DNA of 15,170 nucleotides from Alphaproteobacteria bacterium (GTDB lineage: Bacteria > Pseudomonadota > Alphaproteobacteria > JABAAW01). The position numbers and the translations under genes are program-made. The notes below the pieces were generated by a model. The model had not been told where the DNA came from. It searched no databases and was given only the letters and a program-made list of their open reading frames with translations. The stretch's first letter is position 1; every line of letters starts with the position of its first letter. The DNA is taken from positions 1 through 15,170 of the forward strand of contig JABAAA010000015.1 in NCBI GenBank assembly GCA_014239005.1, written 5' to 3'. This document shows positions 1 through 7,920 of the stretch, piece after piece.

Positions 1-1614
1 GCGCAGCTTTTTGCTGCGATCGAAGAGCTGACGTTGGAAAGCGTCGTCAGCCTAGAAGGCAGCGTGCGCGCGCGTTCTGCCGACACCGTCAATCCACACA
101 ACCCGACAGGAGAGGTGGAGCTCGCCGTCGAGCGTTTGCAGCTGCTGTCGCGGGCAGCCCCTCTGCCCATGCCTGTGCATCGCGACGCGGACTATCCGGA
201 AGACCTTCGTTTGCAGTATCGTTTTCTCGATTTGCGTCGCGAGAGTCTGCGTCGCAATATGCTTTTGCGCTCGCAAGTGATCGCCTCGTTGCGCCGTCGC
301 ATGACGGCGTTGGACTTCGTCGAGTTTCAGACGCCGATCCTCACCGCCTCGTCGCCTGAGGGAGCGCGCGACTTTCTCGTTCCCTCGCGCCTGCATCCGC
401 AACAATTCTACGCCCTGCCGCAAGCTCCGCAGCAGTTCAAGCAGCTGTTGATGATCGCGGGCTTCGAGCGTTATTTTCAGATCGCTCCCTGCTTCCGCGA
501 CGAGGACGCGCGCGCCGACCGCTCGCCCGGCGAGTTCTACCAGCTCGATTTTGAGATGGCTTTTGCAACCCAAGACGAAATCATGCAAACGATCGAGCCC
601 GTGCTGGCAGGCGTCTTTGAAGAATTTGCCGCAGGCGTGCGTGTGACGCCGACGCCCTTTCCTCGTCTGCGTCACGAGGAGGCGATGTTGCGCTACGGCA
701 GCGACAAGCCCGATCTGCGCAACCCGATCGAGATCGTCGAGGTGGGAGACCTCTTCGCGCGGTCAGACTTCGCCCTGTTTGCCAAAGCAGTGGCAGGCGG
801 CGCGTGCGTGCGCGCCTTGCGCGCCCCTGGCGCAGCCTCGCAGCCGCGCAGCTTCTTCGACAAGCTCAACGCATGGGCGCGCGAGCAAGGGCAGGGGGGC
901 TTGGGCTATATCGCCTATCCCACATTGACCGATCCGCAAGGACCGATCGCGCGTAACATTTCGAAGGACTTGGCGGCAGCCTTGAAAGAACGCGTGGCAG
1001 AAAGGCATGCCTTGGCAGACGGGGATGCGCTGTTCTTCGTCTGCGCCGAGCAGAAAACGGCGGCATTGTTCGCGGGCAGGGTGCGCGAACGGCTCGCCGA
1101 TCTGTGCGCGTGCCGAGCCAAGAACGAGTTTGCTTTTTGTTGGATCGTGGACTTTCCTCTCTACGAACGCGACCCTGAGACGCAAAAGATCGTCTTTAGT
1201 CACAACCCTTTCTCCATGCCGCAGGGGGGGCTTGAGGCGTTGAACACGCAAGATCCTCTTTCGATCATCGCCAGTCAGTACGATATTGTTTGCAACGGTG
1301 TCGAGCTTTCGTCGGGAGCGTTGCGCAACTTCGAACTGCCAACCTTGGAGCGCGCCTTTGCTATCGCGGGTTATGAGAAAGAAGAGCTGGCGTCTCGTTT
1401 TCCGGGGATGCTTTCGGCGTTGCGTTTCGGCGCGCCGCCGCACGGGGGCGCTGCGCCGGGGATCGAGCGGATGGTGATGTTGTTGGCGGGCGCGAGCAAT
1501 ATCCGCGAGGTGACTTGTTTTCCGCTTAATCAGACGGGGCAAGACAGCATGATGGGCGCACCTGCTAGGGTTTCTGGCGAGCAGTTGAAGGCGTTGGGAT
1601 TGAAGTTGGCTTGA
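1..1614 (+). CDS. aspS: Aspartyl-tRNA synthetase, 5'-truncated by window edge
   Basis: Class II aminoacyl-tRNA synthetase that charges tRNA(Asp), and possibly tRNA(Asn) in organisms lacking AsnRS, in the cytoplasm. The frame is open from base 1, giving 537 visible residues; comparison with the roughly 590-residue family suggests about 55-70 N-terminal residues, part of the anticodon-binding OB fold, are missing. The TTG at 34 is internal and not a real start. Visible features are the OB-fold end ([12 protein letters not shown]), the YRFLDLRR linker, a [13 protein letters not shown] segment, class II motif 2 ([19 protein letters not shown], catalytic Arg) and motif 3 (GIER, Arg near residue 490). 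The SPGEFYQLD form, where E. coli has QPEFTQID, is typical of alphaproteobacterial enzymes. The GAD insertion domain lies between motifs 2 and 3. The stop codon lies inside a 12-bp tandem repeat. The gene converges with the motility operon. Whether it is discriminating or non-discriminating cannot be told here. Confidence 0.97.
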   Translation, partial: AQLFAAIEELTLESVVSLEGSVRARSADTVNPHNPTGEVELAVERLQLLSRAAPLPMPVHRDADYPEDLRLQYRFLDLRRESLRRNMLLRSQVIASLRRRMTALDFVEFQTPILTASSPEGARDFLVPSRLHPQQFYALPQAPQQFKQLLMIAGFERYFQIAPCFRDEDARADRSPGEFYQLDFEMAFATQDEIMQTIEPVLAGVFEEFAAGVRVTPTPFPRLRHEEAMLRYGSDKPDLRNPIEIVEVGDLFARSDFALFAKAVAGGACVRALRAPGAASQPRSFFDKLNAWAREQGQGGLGYIAYPTLTDPQGPIARNISKDLAAALKERVAERHALADGDALFFVCAEQKTAALFAGRVRERLADLCACRAKNEFAFCWIVDFPLYERDPETQKIVFSHNPFSMPQGGLEALNTQDPLSIIASQYDIVCNGVELSSGALRNFELPTLERAFAIAGYEKEELASRFPGMLSALRFGAPPHGGAAPGIERMVMLLAGASNIREVTCFPLNQTGQDSMMGAPARVSGEQLKALGLKLA

Positions 1615-1682
1615 GGGTGCGTTTGAGGATGCGTTTGAGGATGCGCTTGAGAATGAGTTTGAGGGTGCGTTTGAGGATGCGT
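1611..1682 (+). repeat. 12-bp tandem repeat (about 6 copies) overlapping the aspS stop codon
   Basis: Six consecutive 12-base units with consensus TTGAGGATGCGT run from the last aspS Leu/stop junction into the intergenic space; the aspS TGA is bases 2-4 of the first unit. Units differ at one to three positions and the array ends as TTTGGGCGCGC. Because the period is a multiple of three, it keeps one overlapping frame open as an Arg/Leu/Met-rich peptide, which is judged non-coding. No clear terminator hairpin is seen in the rest of the 111-base spacer between aspS and the convergent gene. Confidence 0.9.
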
Positions 1683-1725
1683 TTTGGGCGCGCAGAGTGC
1701 GACGTCTTTCCTCCTTGTTATTTAT

Positions 1726-4700
1726 CTATCGCAAGAATCGCTGTTGGTACAGGTCGAGGAATCCGAGGTTGGCGTCCTCTCCCTCTTGCAAGCGTTCCAG
1801 CAAGGTCGCCACGGATGCGGGCTGTCGAGGGTCGTTGAGCTGGGTGAGAAAGTTGAAGACTTCGAGCAAAGGAGAGCCCTCGATGGTCTCGCTGTAGTCG
1901 CGCGCGATTCCGTCGAGCGCGTTCGTCTCGTCGGCGAGGTAGAGAGAAGCTGCAAGGTAGAGGAGGAAGCTGGCTTTGCGTTGCGAAAGCCTGACCCCCT
2001 CCTGTCGCGGCGGCGGTCCTAGGAGTCGTTGCAAGGCGGAGGCGGCGTTTCCCCACTCGGCGTTGGTGCGGTGGATCAGGAATCGCAACAAGTCTGCTGC
2101 CTCCGAAATGTCTCCCGCCAGCAGATCGAGCGCATGGTCGTGCTGTCCGAGTGCAACCAAGGCACGCGCGCGTAGCCTGCGCACATCGTCGCGGTAGGGG
2201 GAGCCCTCGTCCGGCACGTTGCGATTGAGGGTGGACAAGGCTTCTTGCGCCTGTCCCGCCAAGAGGAGGAGGAGTCCCGTTTTGACGACCAGCCTGTCCT
2301 TTTCGCCCGTCGTGTTGTCTTCGATGAAGGCTTTCTTGGCGATGTTGGCAGCGATTCTGTAGAAGCTGCCCTGACTGATGCGCTCGACCGCGCTTTCGTT
2401 CAAGCGTAACCCGACCTCTCCCGACGGGATCAGCTCCTTGAAGTCTTGATGAAGCAGGTAGGCTTCGACGGGCGAAAGCGTCACCGCCTCGCGCACCAGG
2501 AAGAGGTCTCGGAACAAATCGACCATCTGCTGCGAAAGCTCCACCGTATCGGGCAGCAGAGGATGACGGGTGATGGCTTCGCGGTAGGCGCGCAGCTGCT
2601 GGTAATAGAGTCCGTTCAACCCGTAGGTGGTGCCGAGCTCGCGGCGTACGCGAAAGGCGAGCGCATCGCCGCGCCATGCTTGGTTGAGTCGCTCCAGCTG
2701 TTCGAGGATCTCTTCGCTCGCCAGCAACTCCTCGTCTCTGGCGAGAATGAGCGCATCGAGGGCGGCGCGCACCTGCCAGTAGCCGCGCAGTTTGGTGTTT
2801 TGCATGCTTTGCCAAATGTCGAGTGCACGGCGGTCGTTGCCGCGACTTTTCGCCAGCCACCCTTTCAAGTATTCGAAGGCGTGAAGGTCGTTGCGTCGGA
2901 TCTGGGCTGTCGGCAAACGCTCCGTCCGCCGCAGCCACGCGCCTGCCGCCGAGCTGTTGTCGCTGTTGAGCGCGCTGATCGTTCGCCACACGCTGACAAG
3001 AGCTTTGATGGCAGGCGGGTAGAGGTCGTAGAAGTTGCCGGCTTGGGCAAAGTAGCTTTCGGCGAGCGGCCACTGCTCTTTTTGCGCGGCGGCGACGGCG
3101 CGCCAAAGGGCGGCTTCGTGCAGCCTGTCGAAGACAGGGGTACGGAGGATTTCGACCGCCTCGTCCGTCCGCTCGGCGAGCAGCAGGGCGACGGCGCGCA
3201 TCAGGCGCGGCGTCAGGTTGTTCGTTGGAAAGGATTGCTCGTACAGGTTCAGCAGTCCGAGCGCCTCGTGTCCCAGTCCTTGGCTCAAGTAGAAGCCCGC
3301 GAGGTTCAAGTTCAAGCCGCGACGGCTCGCCGACTGGTCGCGCAGGTAGCGCGCGTTGAATTGTTCGCGCGCCGTCTTGAGCGTGTCGTCGCCTTTCCAC
3401 AGGCTGAAGTTCAACACGGGGAGGCGAATCAGCGCTTCGGGTGCACGCTCGGCGACGGCGCGATCGACATCCAGCGTCTCCAGCCGCAGTCCATCGGGTG
3501 CTGTGACGGTGACGTATCCTTCGTTCGGCTTGATCGTGAGGTCGCTTGCCAAAGGCACGAGGGCGACGCCTTGCGCGCTCTCCAACACTTGGAACTCAGG
3601 ATAGGCACGAGCCCGCGCCATGCCGAGGCTGAGGGTGGGGACAGGGATGACATGGAAGGTGTCGCCGATTTCCGGATCGAGGATGGTGGCGATCTTGCCG
3701 TAGCGGTTCAACAGGAAGTTGAACTGGGGGCGCGCTTGGGCGTCTTGAGTAATGGCGGTCTCGACGGCGAAATAGGGGGGGACGGGCTGATCGTGGAACT
3801 CCAGCCACCAGCCCAGTCCGATGCGCCGAATCGCGGGGTAGAGCCGTTGCGTCGAGGCAAAGCGCAACACGGTGAAGCCTTCCACCTCGTATTGCTGGAT
3901 GTCTCCCAGCGCGCTTTGAGCGTCTTCGGTCTGTTGGCGAGTGTCGAAGGCGAAGGCTTTGTCGGCGACAAACCATATGAAGCCCGCGCGTTGGAAGAAG
4001 GCGGTGGAAATGCCTTCGGGCAGCTGGATGGGGAACTGGTAGGCGGGAGTAGGTCTCAGGGCTACGATTTGTGCCGATGTAGGCTCCACCTCGCCGAGTG
4101 CGGCGCCTGACGGGGCGAAGACGCGCGGTGGCGGCAAGGGCGGCACGGTCAGCCGCAAGGTCGACGAGATGCCGATCAGATCGGGCAAGGGCTGCGCTTC
4201 CACCTTGACGATATGGAACACGTCCAGCACGATCCGCGTCCCTGAGACGAAGTGTCGATAACGATTGTCTTGGCGTAGAGGAATCGAGAACAAGGCGCGG
4301 TCGGCGAAACGTTGCGTGCGCGCGGGCGAGAAGAAGCCGCGCTGGCTCAGTCCGAGCGTGCGCAAGTCGAGCGGGTTCGCGCGGTTGAAGGTGGCGACTA
4401 GCCTTTGCCCCTGTTTCTCGACAAGGTAGTTCGTCGGTTTTTCGTAGTCGAAGATGAAACGCGTGTAGTCGCCGTGCCGTCCGGCGCGCACGTTGACGGC
4501 GGGCAGGGTGGGAGCGGCAGGGGCTGCCGTGTTCGTCGTCGCGTCGCGTTGGGCAACATTGTCTTCCGTGCTGCGCGCGAACAGATCGATGACGACGCGG
4601 TCGCCGTAGGCGAAGTCGCGCATCGAGAGCTTGCGTTTCAGGGGAAAGCGTACTTCCAGCCCGTCGCGCACGAAGACGGGGTTGCCCACCGAACGCGCGA

Positions 4701-5427
4701 TCGCTCTCAGGCGCGCTGCCGCGTTGGCGATGACGATGGGCTTGTTGAACTCGACGACGAGCAGGTCGCGCACGCCTTGCTCGCGTTGCTCGTCGTCGGG
4801 ATCAGCGATGATGCGCGCGCGAAAGAGCACATCGCTCGGCCAAGTGAAGGAGAGGCGGTCGTAGCCCGCGCGCCGTTGGCTGTTCAAGTCGACGCGAAAA
4901 GGCGTCGCCTGTTTCTCGCCGCGTTCGTCGAGCGCCGCCTTCGGCATGTTGTCGGTGCGCTCGACGTTGACGCTTTGTCCCGGGATCGTGGTGGATTCGG
5001 GGTCGCTTTGGAAATAGACGACGACGCTCTCCGTCGTGCGCCGAGTCGAGACCAGGACATTGGGTTTCAAGGCGAAGACGATGCGTCTTGAGTCGAGGAC
5101 GCGCAGGTCGGTCAAGAATCTTGCCAGCTTTTGTTGTGCTGTCCCGAAGTCGAATCGCTGCGCCGCTCGGCTGAAGGTGAGGCGCAAGTTTTGCTGCTCG
5201 TCGATTTGGCTTGAGAAGCTCGGCGCCTGCGCCCAGCGAAAGATGAGGTAGCCCGCATTGCGCGCCAAGCCGCTTTCGACCTCGACGATGCCTTGCGCCC
5301 CCGCGTTCCGAACGATGTGTTGTCCTGCCGTTGCCAGCAAAAGGCAGGCTGCAAGCGCTTGTCCGCAGCGCCTGATGCAGGTTGTGCGAAGGGCTTTACG
5401 AACGAAGGACTTGGCTTTTGTGGTCAC
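1726..5427 (-). CDS. Large secreted beta-domain/TPR-like protein, last gene of motility block
   Basis: A 1233-residue protein that I do not recognise by name. Residues 1-45 form a signal peptide: a basic n-region, the hydrophobic ALAACLLLATA stretch and a probable cleavage at AGA-QG near residue 45. Residues about 50-680 are beta-rich. They contain several degenerate AMIN-like units (near 55-140, 185-285 and 312-405) with a pattern such as GRHGDYTRFIFDYE ... LVATFNR ... RIVLDVF, then a Pro-rich linker (about 427-440) and more beta sequence. Residues about 685-1220 are helical with TPR/SEL-like repeats, for example NLAGFYLSQGLGHEALGLLNLYEQ and RARALVALGQHDHALDLLAG. It starts with GTG overlapping the motB-type stop (GTGA), so translation is probably coupled. 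Context suggests a periplasmic partner of the stator or flagellar base, comparable in position to rhizobial MotC; this is inference. Existence of the gene is certain from its single long frame; its function is open. Confidence 0.85.
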   Translation of the reverse strand: MTTKAKSFVRKALRTTCIRRCGQALAACLLLATAGQHIVRNAGAQGIVEVESGLARNAGYLIFRWAQAPSFSSQIDEQQNLRLTFSRAAQRFDFGTAQQKLARFLTDLRVLDSRRIVFALKPNVLVSTRRTTESVVVYFQSDPESTTIPGQSVNVERTDNMPKAALDERGEKQATPFRVDLNSQRRAGYDRLSFTWPSDVLFRARIIADPDDEQREQGVRDLLVVEFNKPIVIANAAARLRAIARSVGNPVFVRDGLEVRFPLKRKLSMRDFAYGDRVVIDLFARSTEDNVAQRDATTNTAAPAAPTLPAVNVRAGRHGDYTRFIFDYEKPTNYLVEKQGQRLVATFNRANPLDLRTLGLSQRGFFSPARTQRFADRALFSIPLRQDNRYRHFVSGTRIVLDVFHIVKVEAQPLPDLIGISSTLRLTVPPLPPPRVFAPSGAALGEVEPTSAQIVALRPTPAYQFPIQLPEGISTAFFQRAGFIWFVADKAFAFDTRQQTEDAQSALGDIQQYEVEGFTVLRFASTQRLYPAIRRIGLGWWLEFHDQPVPPYFAVETAITQDAQARPQFNFLLNRYGKIATILDPEIGDTFHVIPVPTLSLGMARARAYPEFQVLESAQGVALVPLASDLTIKPNEGYVTVTAPDGLRLETLDVDRAVAERAPEALIRLPVLNFSLWKGDDTLKTAREQFNARYLRDQSASRRGLNLNLAGFYLSQGLGHEALGLLNLYEQSFPTNNLTPRLMRAVALLLAERTDEAVEILRTPVFDRLHEAALWRAVAAAQKEQWPLAESYFAQAGNFYDLYPPAIKALVSVWRTISALNSDNSSAAGAWLRRTERLPTAQIRRNDLHAFEYLKGWLAKSRGNDRRALDIWQSMQNTKLRGYWQVRAALDALILARDEELLASEEILEQLERLNQAWRGDALAFRVRRELGTTYGLNGLYYQQLRAYREAITRHPLLPDTVELSQQMVDLFRDLFLVREAVTLSPVEAYLLHQDFKELIPSGEVGLRLNESAVERISQGSFYRIAANIAKKAFIEDNTTGEKDRLVVKTGLLLLLAGQAQEALSTLNRNVPDEGSPYRDDVRRLRARALVALGQHDHALDLLAGDISEAADLLRFLIHRTNAEWGNAASALQRLLGPPPRQEGVRLSQRKASFLLYLAASLYLADETNALDGIARDYSETIEGSPLLEVFNFLTQLNDPRQPASVATLLERLQEGEDANLGFLDLYQQRFLR

Positions 5428-6191
5428 CTTTTTTCGTCGTAGATGACGATATCGACGCGGCGGGCGAGTCTGTTGCGCACTTCGGGGCTGATCGAGCGCG
5501 AGATGTTTGCCTCGAAGGAAGTGCTGGAGCGTCCCATCGCCGTGATCGGCACGCGCACGCCGTTGGATTGCAAGATCCGCAAGACCTCCAACGCACGCGC
5601 CAGCGACAGGTGCCAGTTGGTGGGAAAACGTCGCGGTGCATTGACGAAGTTGTCGGGCGTCGAATGCCCGATCACCTCGATTCGGTTCGCCGTGTTCTTC
5701 AGAAGGTCGGCAAGCGCGAACAGGGTCATCTTCGCCTTTTCGTCCAGTCGGTTGTCGCCTTGCTCAAAAAACACGCTGGCAGGAAAGCTCATCATCACCC
5801 AACCGGGACCCTGAGTCAGAAAGGCGTCTTCCATCAGATTGTCGTTTTCGAACTGGCGCTCCAGAATGCGATAGAGGTATTGCGCAGAAAGCGACAGCGG
5901 CGTCTTGCGCACATCCGAGCTGTAGATATAGTCCGATTGTCCGAAACGAAGCTCCTTGCGTTCGCTGATCACGCGTTTTTCAATCCTGATCTCTTCGACA
6001 TTCTTGAACACGCTTTGAGCAAAGATGAACACGAAAAAGGTCAGCATCAGCGTGACCATGTCCGTCATGCTCAAAAGCCATTGCGTGTCCTTACCCGTTT
6101 CTTTTTCCTCCTTTCCGACGAGTTCCCCTTCCTCTTCTTCGGCGAACGCGTCCAGCGAGCTGGCGTCAAACTGGGAGGCGTCGGTGCTCAT
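5424..6191 (-). CDS. motB: MotB-type flagellar stator protein, OmpA-like domain
   Basis: A 255-residue inner-membrane protein. An acidic cytoplasmic N-terminus (residues 10-32, run of Glu) precedes one membrane helix (about 38-58, starting WLLSMTDMVTLMLTFF). Asp44 sits where MotB proteins carry the proton-relay Asp. The periplasmic part ends in an OmpA/MotB peptidoglycan-binding domain (about 135-252): VFFEQGDNRLDEKAK, then IEVIGHSTPD in place of the usual GHTD, then TNWHLSLARA and a final RVDIVI strand. In the flagellar motor MotB pairs with MotA to form the ion-driven stator anchored to peptidoglycan. No motA is present in the window. The start ATG overlaps the stop of the upstream MotB-like gene (ATGA), there is no obvious Shine-Dalgarno, and the stop overlaps the GTG of the next gene. 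Assignment to the OmpA/MotB family is firm; use in the main flagellar motor rather than a parallel energiser is inferred from the neighbouring cheY and cheZ. Confidence 0.88.
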   Translation of the reverse strand: MSTDASQFDASSLDAFAEEEEGELVGKEEKETGKDTQWLLSMTDMVTLMLTFFVFIFAQSVFKNVEEIRIEKRVISERKELRFGQSDYIYSSDVRKTPLSLSAQYLYRILERQFENDNLMEDAFLTQGPGWVMMSFPASVFFEQGDNRLDEKAKMTLFALADLLKNTANRIEVIGHSTPDNFVNAPRRFPTNWHLSLARALEVLRILQSNGVRVPITAMGRSSTSFEANISRSISPEVRNRLARRVDIVIYDEKR

Positions 6192-7051
6192 GGTTGGGGC
6201 TCGGTTGGCGTTTCGGGCTGCGTCGTTGTTTCGGGTTGCGTCGTCGTTTCGGGCTGCGTCGTCGTTTCGGGCTGCGGGGTTTGTTGTTGTCCTCCTGTTT
6301 CCACTTGGACGCCGCTTTCAGGGACGGGTTCTGTTTCTGTCAAGGTTTCGGGCGGGGTTTCTAGGGGTGGGATGTAGAGCACATTGGGAAAGCTCTCTTT
6401 GCCGATTTGGAACTGGAAGACGGTTTCACCTTCCAAGGTTGTGTCGAGCCCCGATTGTACGCGCTCGGGACTGATGCCTTCTTGCAAGGCGAGCCTGCCG
6501 AGTTCGCCCGCGCGGCGCACGCTGAGGGGGGGCGAGAAGATGTAGGCGTCGCGTGTGTCGTAGCCCGTCACGAAGGAAGAGTAGATGGGGCGCGAGCTGT
6601 TGGCGATCGTCGCCGAGATGCGTTTCAGCAGGATCAGCATTTCGGGCTTCAGCTCGGCGCTGTTCGACTGGAATAACGCCTTGTTGCGCACTCTCACCTC
6701 TAACGATCCGTCGCGGTCGTTGCGCTGCGTGCGCGCCACATGGATATCCGTGTCGACGAGAAGTTCGATCTCGTCGAGGATGAAGTCTTGCGTGAAGCCC
6801 GAGGCGCGGCGTTTCAGAGGATTGAAAATATCCTTGCTCTGAATCGTCGTCGGCGAGAACACTTTCGCGACCGAGGACAGTGTTTGCTCCACGCGCTCTT
6901 GCACGACCTCGGAGAGAACGGTCAGAACGACGAAGAACGAAAGCACTAGCAGGAACAAGCTCAGGAAGGTGTAGGCGATGGCGAAATCGGTCTCTTCGCT
7001 GGACCCCGAATTCTTGTTCGACGCTTGGTGTTCTCGGTGGTTGCTGAGCAT
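6188..7051 (-). CDS. Divergent MotB-like OmpA-domain protein with repetitive C-terminal tail
   Basis: A 287-residue protein with a short polar N-terminus, one membrane helix (about 23-46, YTFLSLFLLVLSFFVVL) and a periplasmic region containing a degenerate OmpA-like domain (about 117-205): ALFQSNSAELKPEMLILLKR, TGYDTRD and LSVRRAGELGRLALQEGISP. Aligning the FF pair of the helix with the neighbouring motB-type protein puts Ser31 at the proton-relay Asp position; the only nearby Asp (22) is before the helix. The protein therefore probably does not conduct protons itself. After about residue 228 comes a Pro/Glu/Thr/Gln-rich tail with four TTQPET-type hexapeptides. The gene starts a three-gene overlapping cluster and lies 181 bases after cheZ. 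No clear Shine-Dalgarno precedes the ATG. Likely an accessory stator or peptidoglycan-linked subunit working with the next gene; role inferred. Confidence 0.82.
   Translation of the reverse strand: MLSNHREHQASNKNSGSSEETDFAIAYTFLSLFLLVLSFFVVLTVLSEVVQERVEQTLSSVAKVFSPTTIQSKDIFNPLKRRASGFTQDFILDEIELLVDTDIHVARTQRNDRDGSLEVRVRNKALFQSNSAELKPEMLILLKRISATIANSSRPIYSSFVTGYDTRDAYIFSPPLSVRRAGELGRLALQEGISPERVQSGLDTTLEGETVFQFQIGKESFPNVLYIPPLETPPETLTETEPVPESGVQVETGGQQQTPQPETTTQPETTTQPETTTQPETPTEPQP
6205..6276 (-). repeat. 18-bp tandem repeat encoding TTQPET-like hexapeptides
   Basis: Four consecutive 18-base units (plus-strand consensus TCGTCGTTTCGGGCTGCG) lie near the 3' end of the divergent MotB-like gene, ending 14 bases from its stop codon. 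The last two units (6241-6258 and 6259-6276) are identical; the others differ at one to four bases. The period is a multiple of three, so copy-number change would keep the reading frame and only lengthen or shorten the Pro/Thr/Glu/Gln tail. Confidence 0.92.
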
Positions 7052-7072
7052 GGCGTGGCTACGGTAATGTCG

Positions 7073-7140
7073 CGAGGGGTATCGTTACGAGGAGTATCGT
7101 GCGAGGGGTATTGTTGCGGGTATTGCTACGGGCATCGCGG
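7073..7140. repeat. Degenerate 12-15-bp tandem repeat in the cheZ to MotB-like spacer
   Basis: Plus-strand units of the form CGAGGGGTATCGTTA at 7073-7087, 7088-7101, 7102-7116, then shorter CGGGTATTGCTA and CGGGCATCGCGG at 7117-7140. Unit length drifts from 15 to 12 and identity decays toward cheZ. It occupies half of the 181-base spacer between cheZ and the MotB-like gene; I find no gene or clear promoter in that spacer. Confidence 0.7.
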
Positions 7141-7154
7141 TTGGCATGGCTATA

Positions 7155-7212
7155 GTGATTTGGCGGTGACTCGGCGGTGACTTTGGCGGTGGACTTTGGC
7201 GGTTACTTTGGC
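7155..7212. repeat. Degenerate 11-13-bp tandem repeat just downstream of cheZ
   Basis: Five units of the form GTGACTTTGGCG at 7155-7165, 7166-7176, 7177-7188, 7189-7201 and 7202-7212, with lengths of 11 to 13 bases. The unit is unrelated to the repeat at 7073-7140 in the same spacer. The array ends about 20 bases beyond the cheZ stop codon. No coding potential is recognised. Confidence 0.75.
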
Positions 7213-7232
7213 TGCCTGCGGGAAGGGTGTGT

Positions 7233-7847
7233 TCAGGTATCGAACATGTTGTCGATTTCTGCCTGTTTGTCCTTGACGACGATGTTTTGCGGACCGCTGA
7301 GGCTCTTCTTGCCGGAGGCTTTTTCTTTGACGCGCCGTGCGGCGATTTCCTTGTAGCGTCGTGCTGCGTTCTTGTTGCCCATGGAAGAGAGGATGCCGTC
7401 GACGGAGAATTCGATTTCTTCGACTGAATCGACGATGCGCGTCATCTGCTGTCCCGTCAAGTCTTGGAAGGCGCAAGCTTGCACGATCATGTTGAGCTCT
7501 TTGCGGATCAGTTGTTCCATCTTTTCGTCCAGCATGCCGAGCAGGGCTTGAATGTTTTCGGTCGCGTTCATGATCGCGTGCGTTGCCGATTCTGCCGTCG
7601 AGCGAATCGAGTTGAGGTTTTGGACGATCGTCGGCAAATGCTTCTCACTGATATCGCAGGGCTGTTCGGCGAGCGCGGTTGGGGACATCGCTTCGCCGCT
7701 GCCTTCCTGCTGCTGGAGTTCGTGCAGGCTTTTGAGCGTGTGCCCTCCGTATTGTCCGGAAAGGTCGCTCTCCAAAATGTCCTTGACCACGCTTTCGATC
7801 GCAGAACGCTGTTCTTTGTTCAAGTCGGAGGGGAGAGGTTTGTTCAT
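7233..7847 (-). CDS. cheZ: Protein phosphatase CheZ
   Basis: CheZ dephosphorylates CheY-P and ends the switch signal at the flagellar motor. The 204-residue product carries the signature CAFQDLTGQQMTRIV about two-thirds along; its Asp and Gln match the E. coli catalytic Asp143 and Gln147. It is set in long amphipathic helices, as expected for the four-helix-bundle dimer. The last residues, AEIDNMFDT, resemble the C-terminal peptide by which CheZ docks on CheY. I place the start at the ATG at 7847 (MNKPLPSDLNKEQRS); an in-frame TTG at 7880 would add 11 residues of unlikely sequence. The gene lies about 108 bases downstream of cheY on the same strand, with a tandem repeat between them, consistent with a cheY-cheZ transcription unit. 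CheZ is patchily distributed in Alphaproteobacteria, but here the motif is intact. Confidence 0.95.
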   Translation of the reverse strand: MNKPLPSDLNKEQRSAIESVVKDILESDLSGQYGGHTLKSLHELQQQEGSGEAMSPTALAEQPCDISEKHLPTIVQNLNSIRSTAESATHAIMNATENIQALLGMLDEKMEQLIRKELNMIVQACAFQDLTGQQMTRIVDSVEEIEFSVDGILSSMGNKNAARRYKEIAARRVKEKASGKKSLSGPQNIVVKDKQAEIDNMFDT

Positions 7848-7920
7848 AGGATTCTCGTTTGGGGCATGAGTTCGGGGCAAAATTTTGAAACAGGAGGTTG
7901 GAACGAAAGGGCTAGTCCAA

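Noticed and set aside
1686..1700. Short CGCA/TGCG hairpin as terminator between aspS and the motility block
   Set aside because: Only a 4-bp stem with a 3-base loop and no T run on either strand.
1611..1838. Small Arg/Met/Leu-rich open frame from TTG within the aspS stop
   Set aside because: It is only the translation of the 12-bp repeat followed by antisense of the next gene; no ribosome site.
1718..3400. 560-codon minus-strand open frame overlapping the large secreted protein
   Set aside because: It lies in another frame of a clearly coding region; the product is Arg/Pro/Ala-rich with no domain pattern, as expected from a GC-rich shadow frame.
2446..4110. 554-codon plus-strand open frame antisense to the large secreted protein
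   Set aside because: No recognisable domain, and composition typical of antisense shadows; the minus-strand frame has a signal peptide, repeats and coupling to motB.
5382..6377. 331-codon plus-strand open frame over the MotB-type genes
   Set aside because: Antisense shadow; it ends in repeat-derived low-complexity Val/Ser/Gly sequence from the 18-bp array.
7848..7880. Upstream TTG start for cheZ adding 11 residues
   Set aside because: The ATG at 7847 gives a normal CheZ N-terminus, and the extension (PRTHAPNENP) has no family support.
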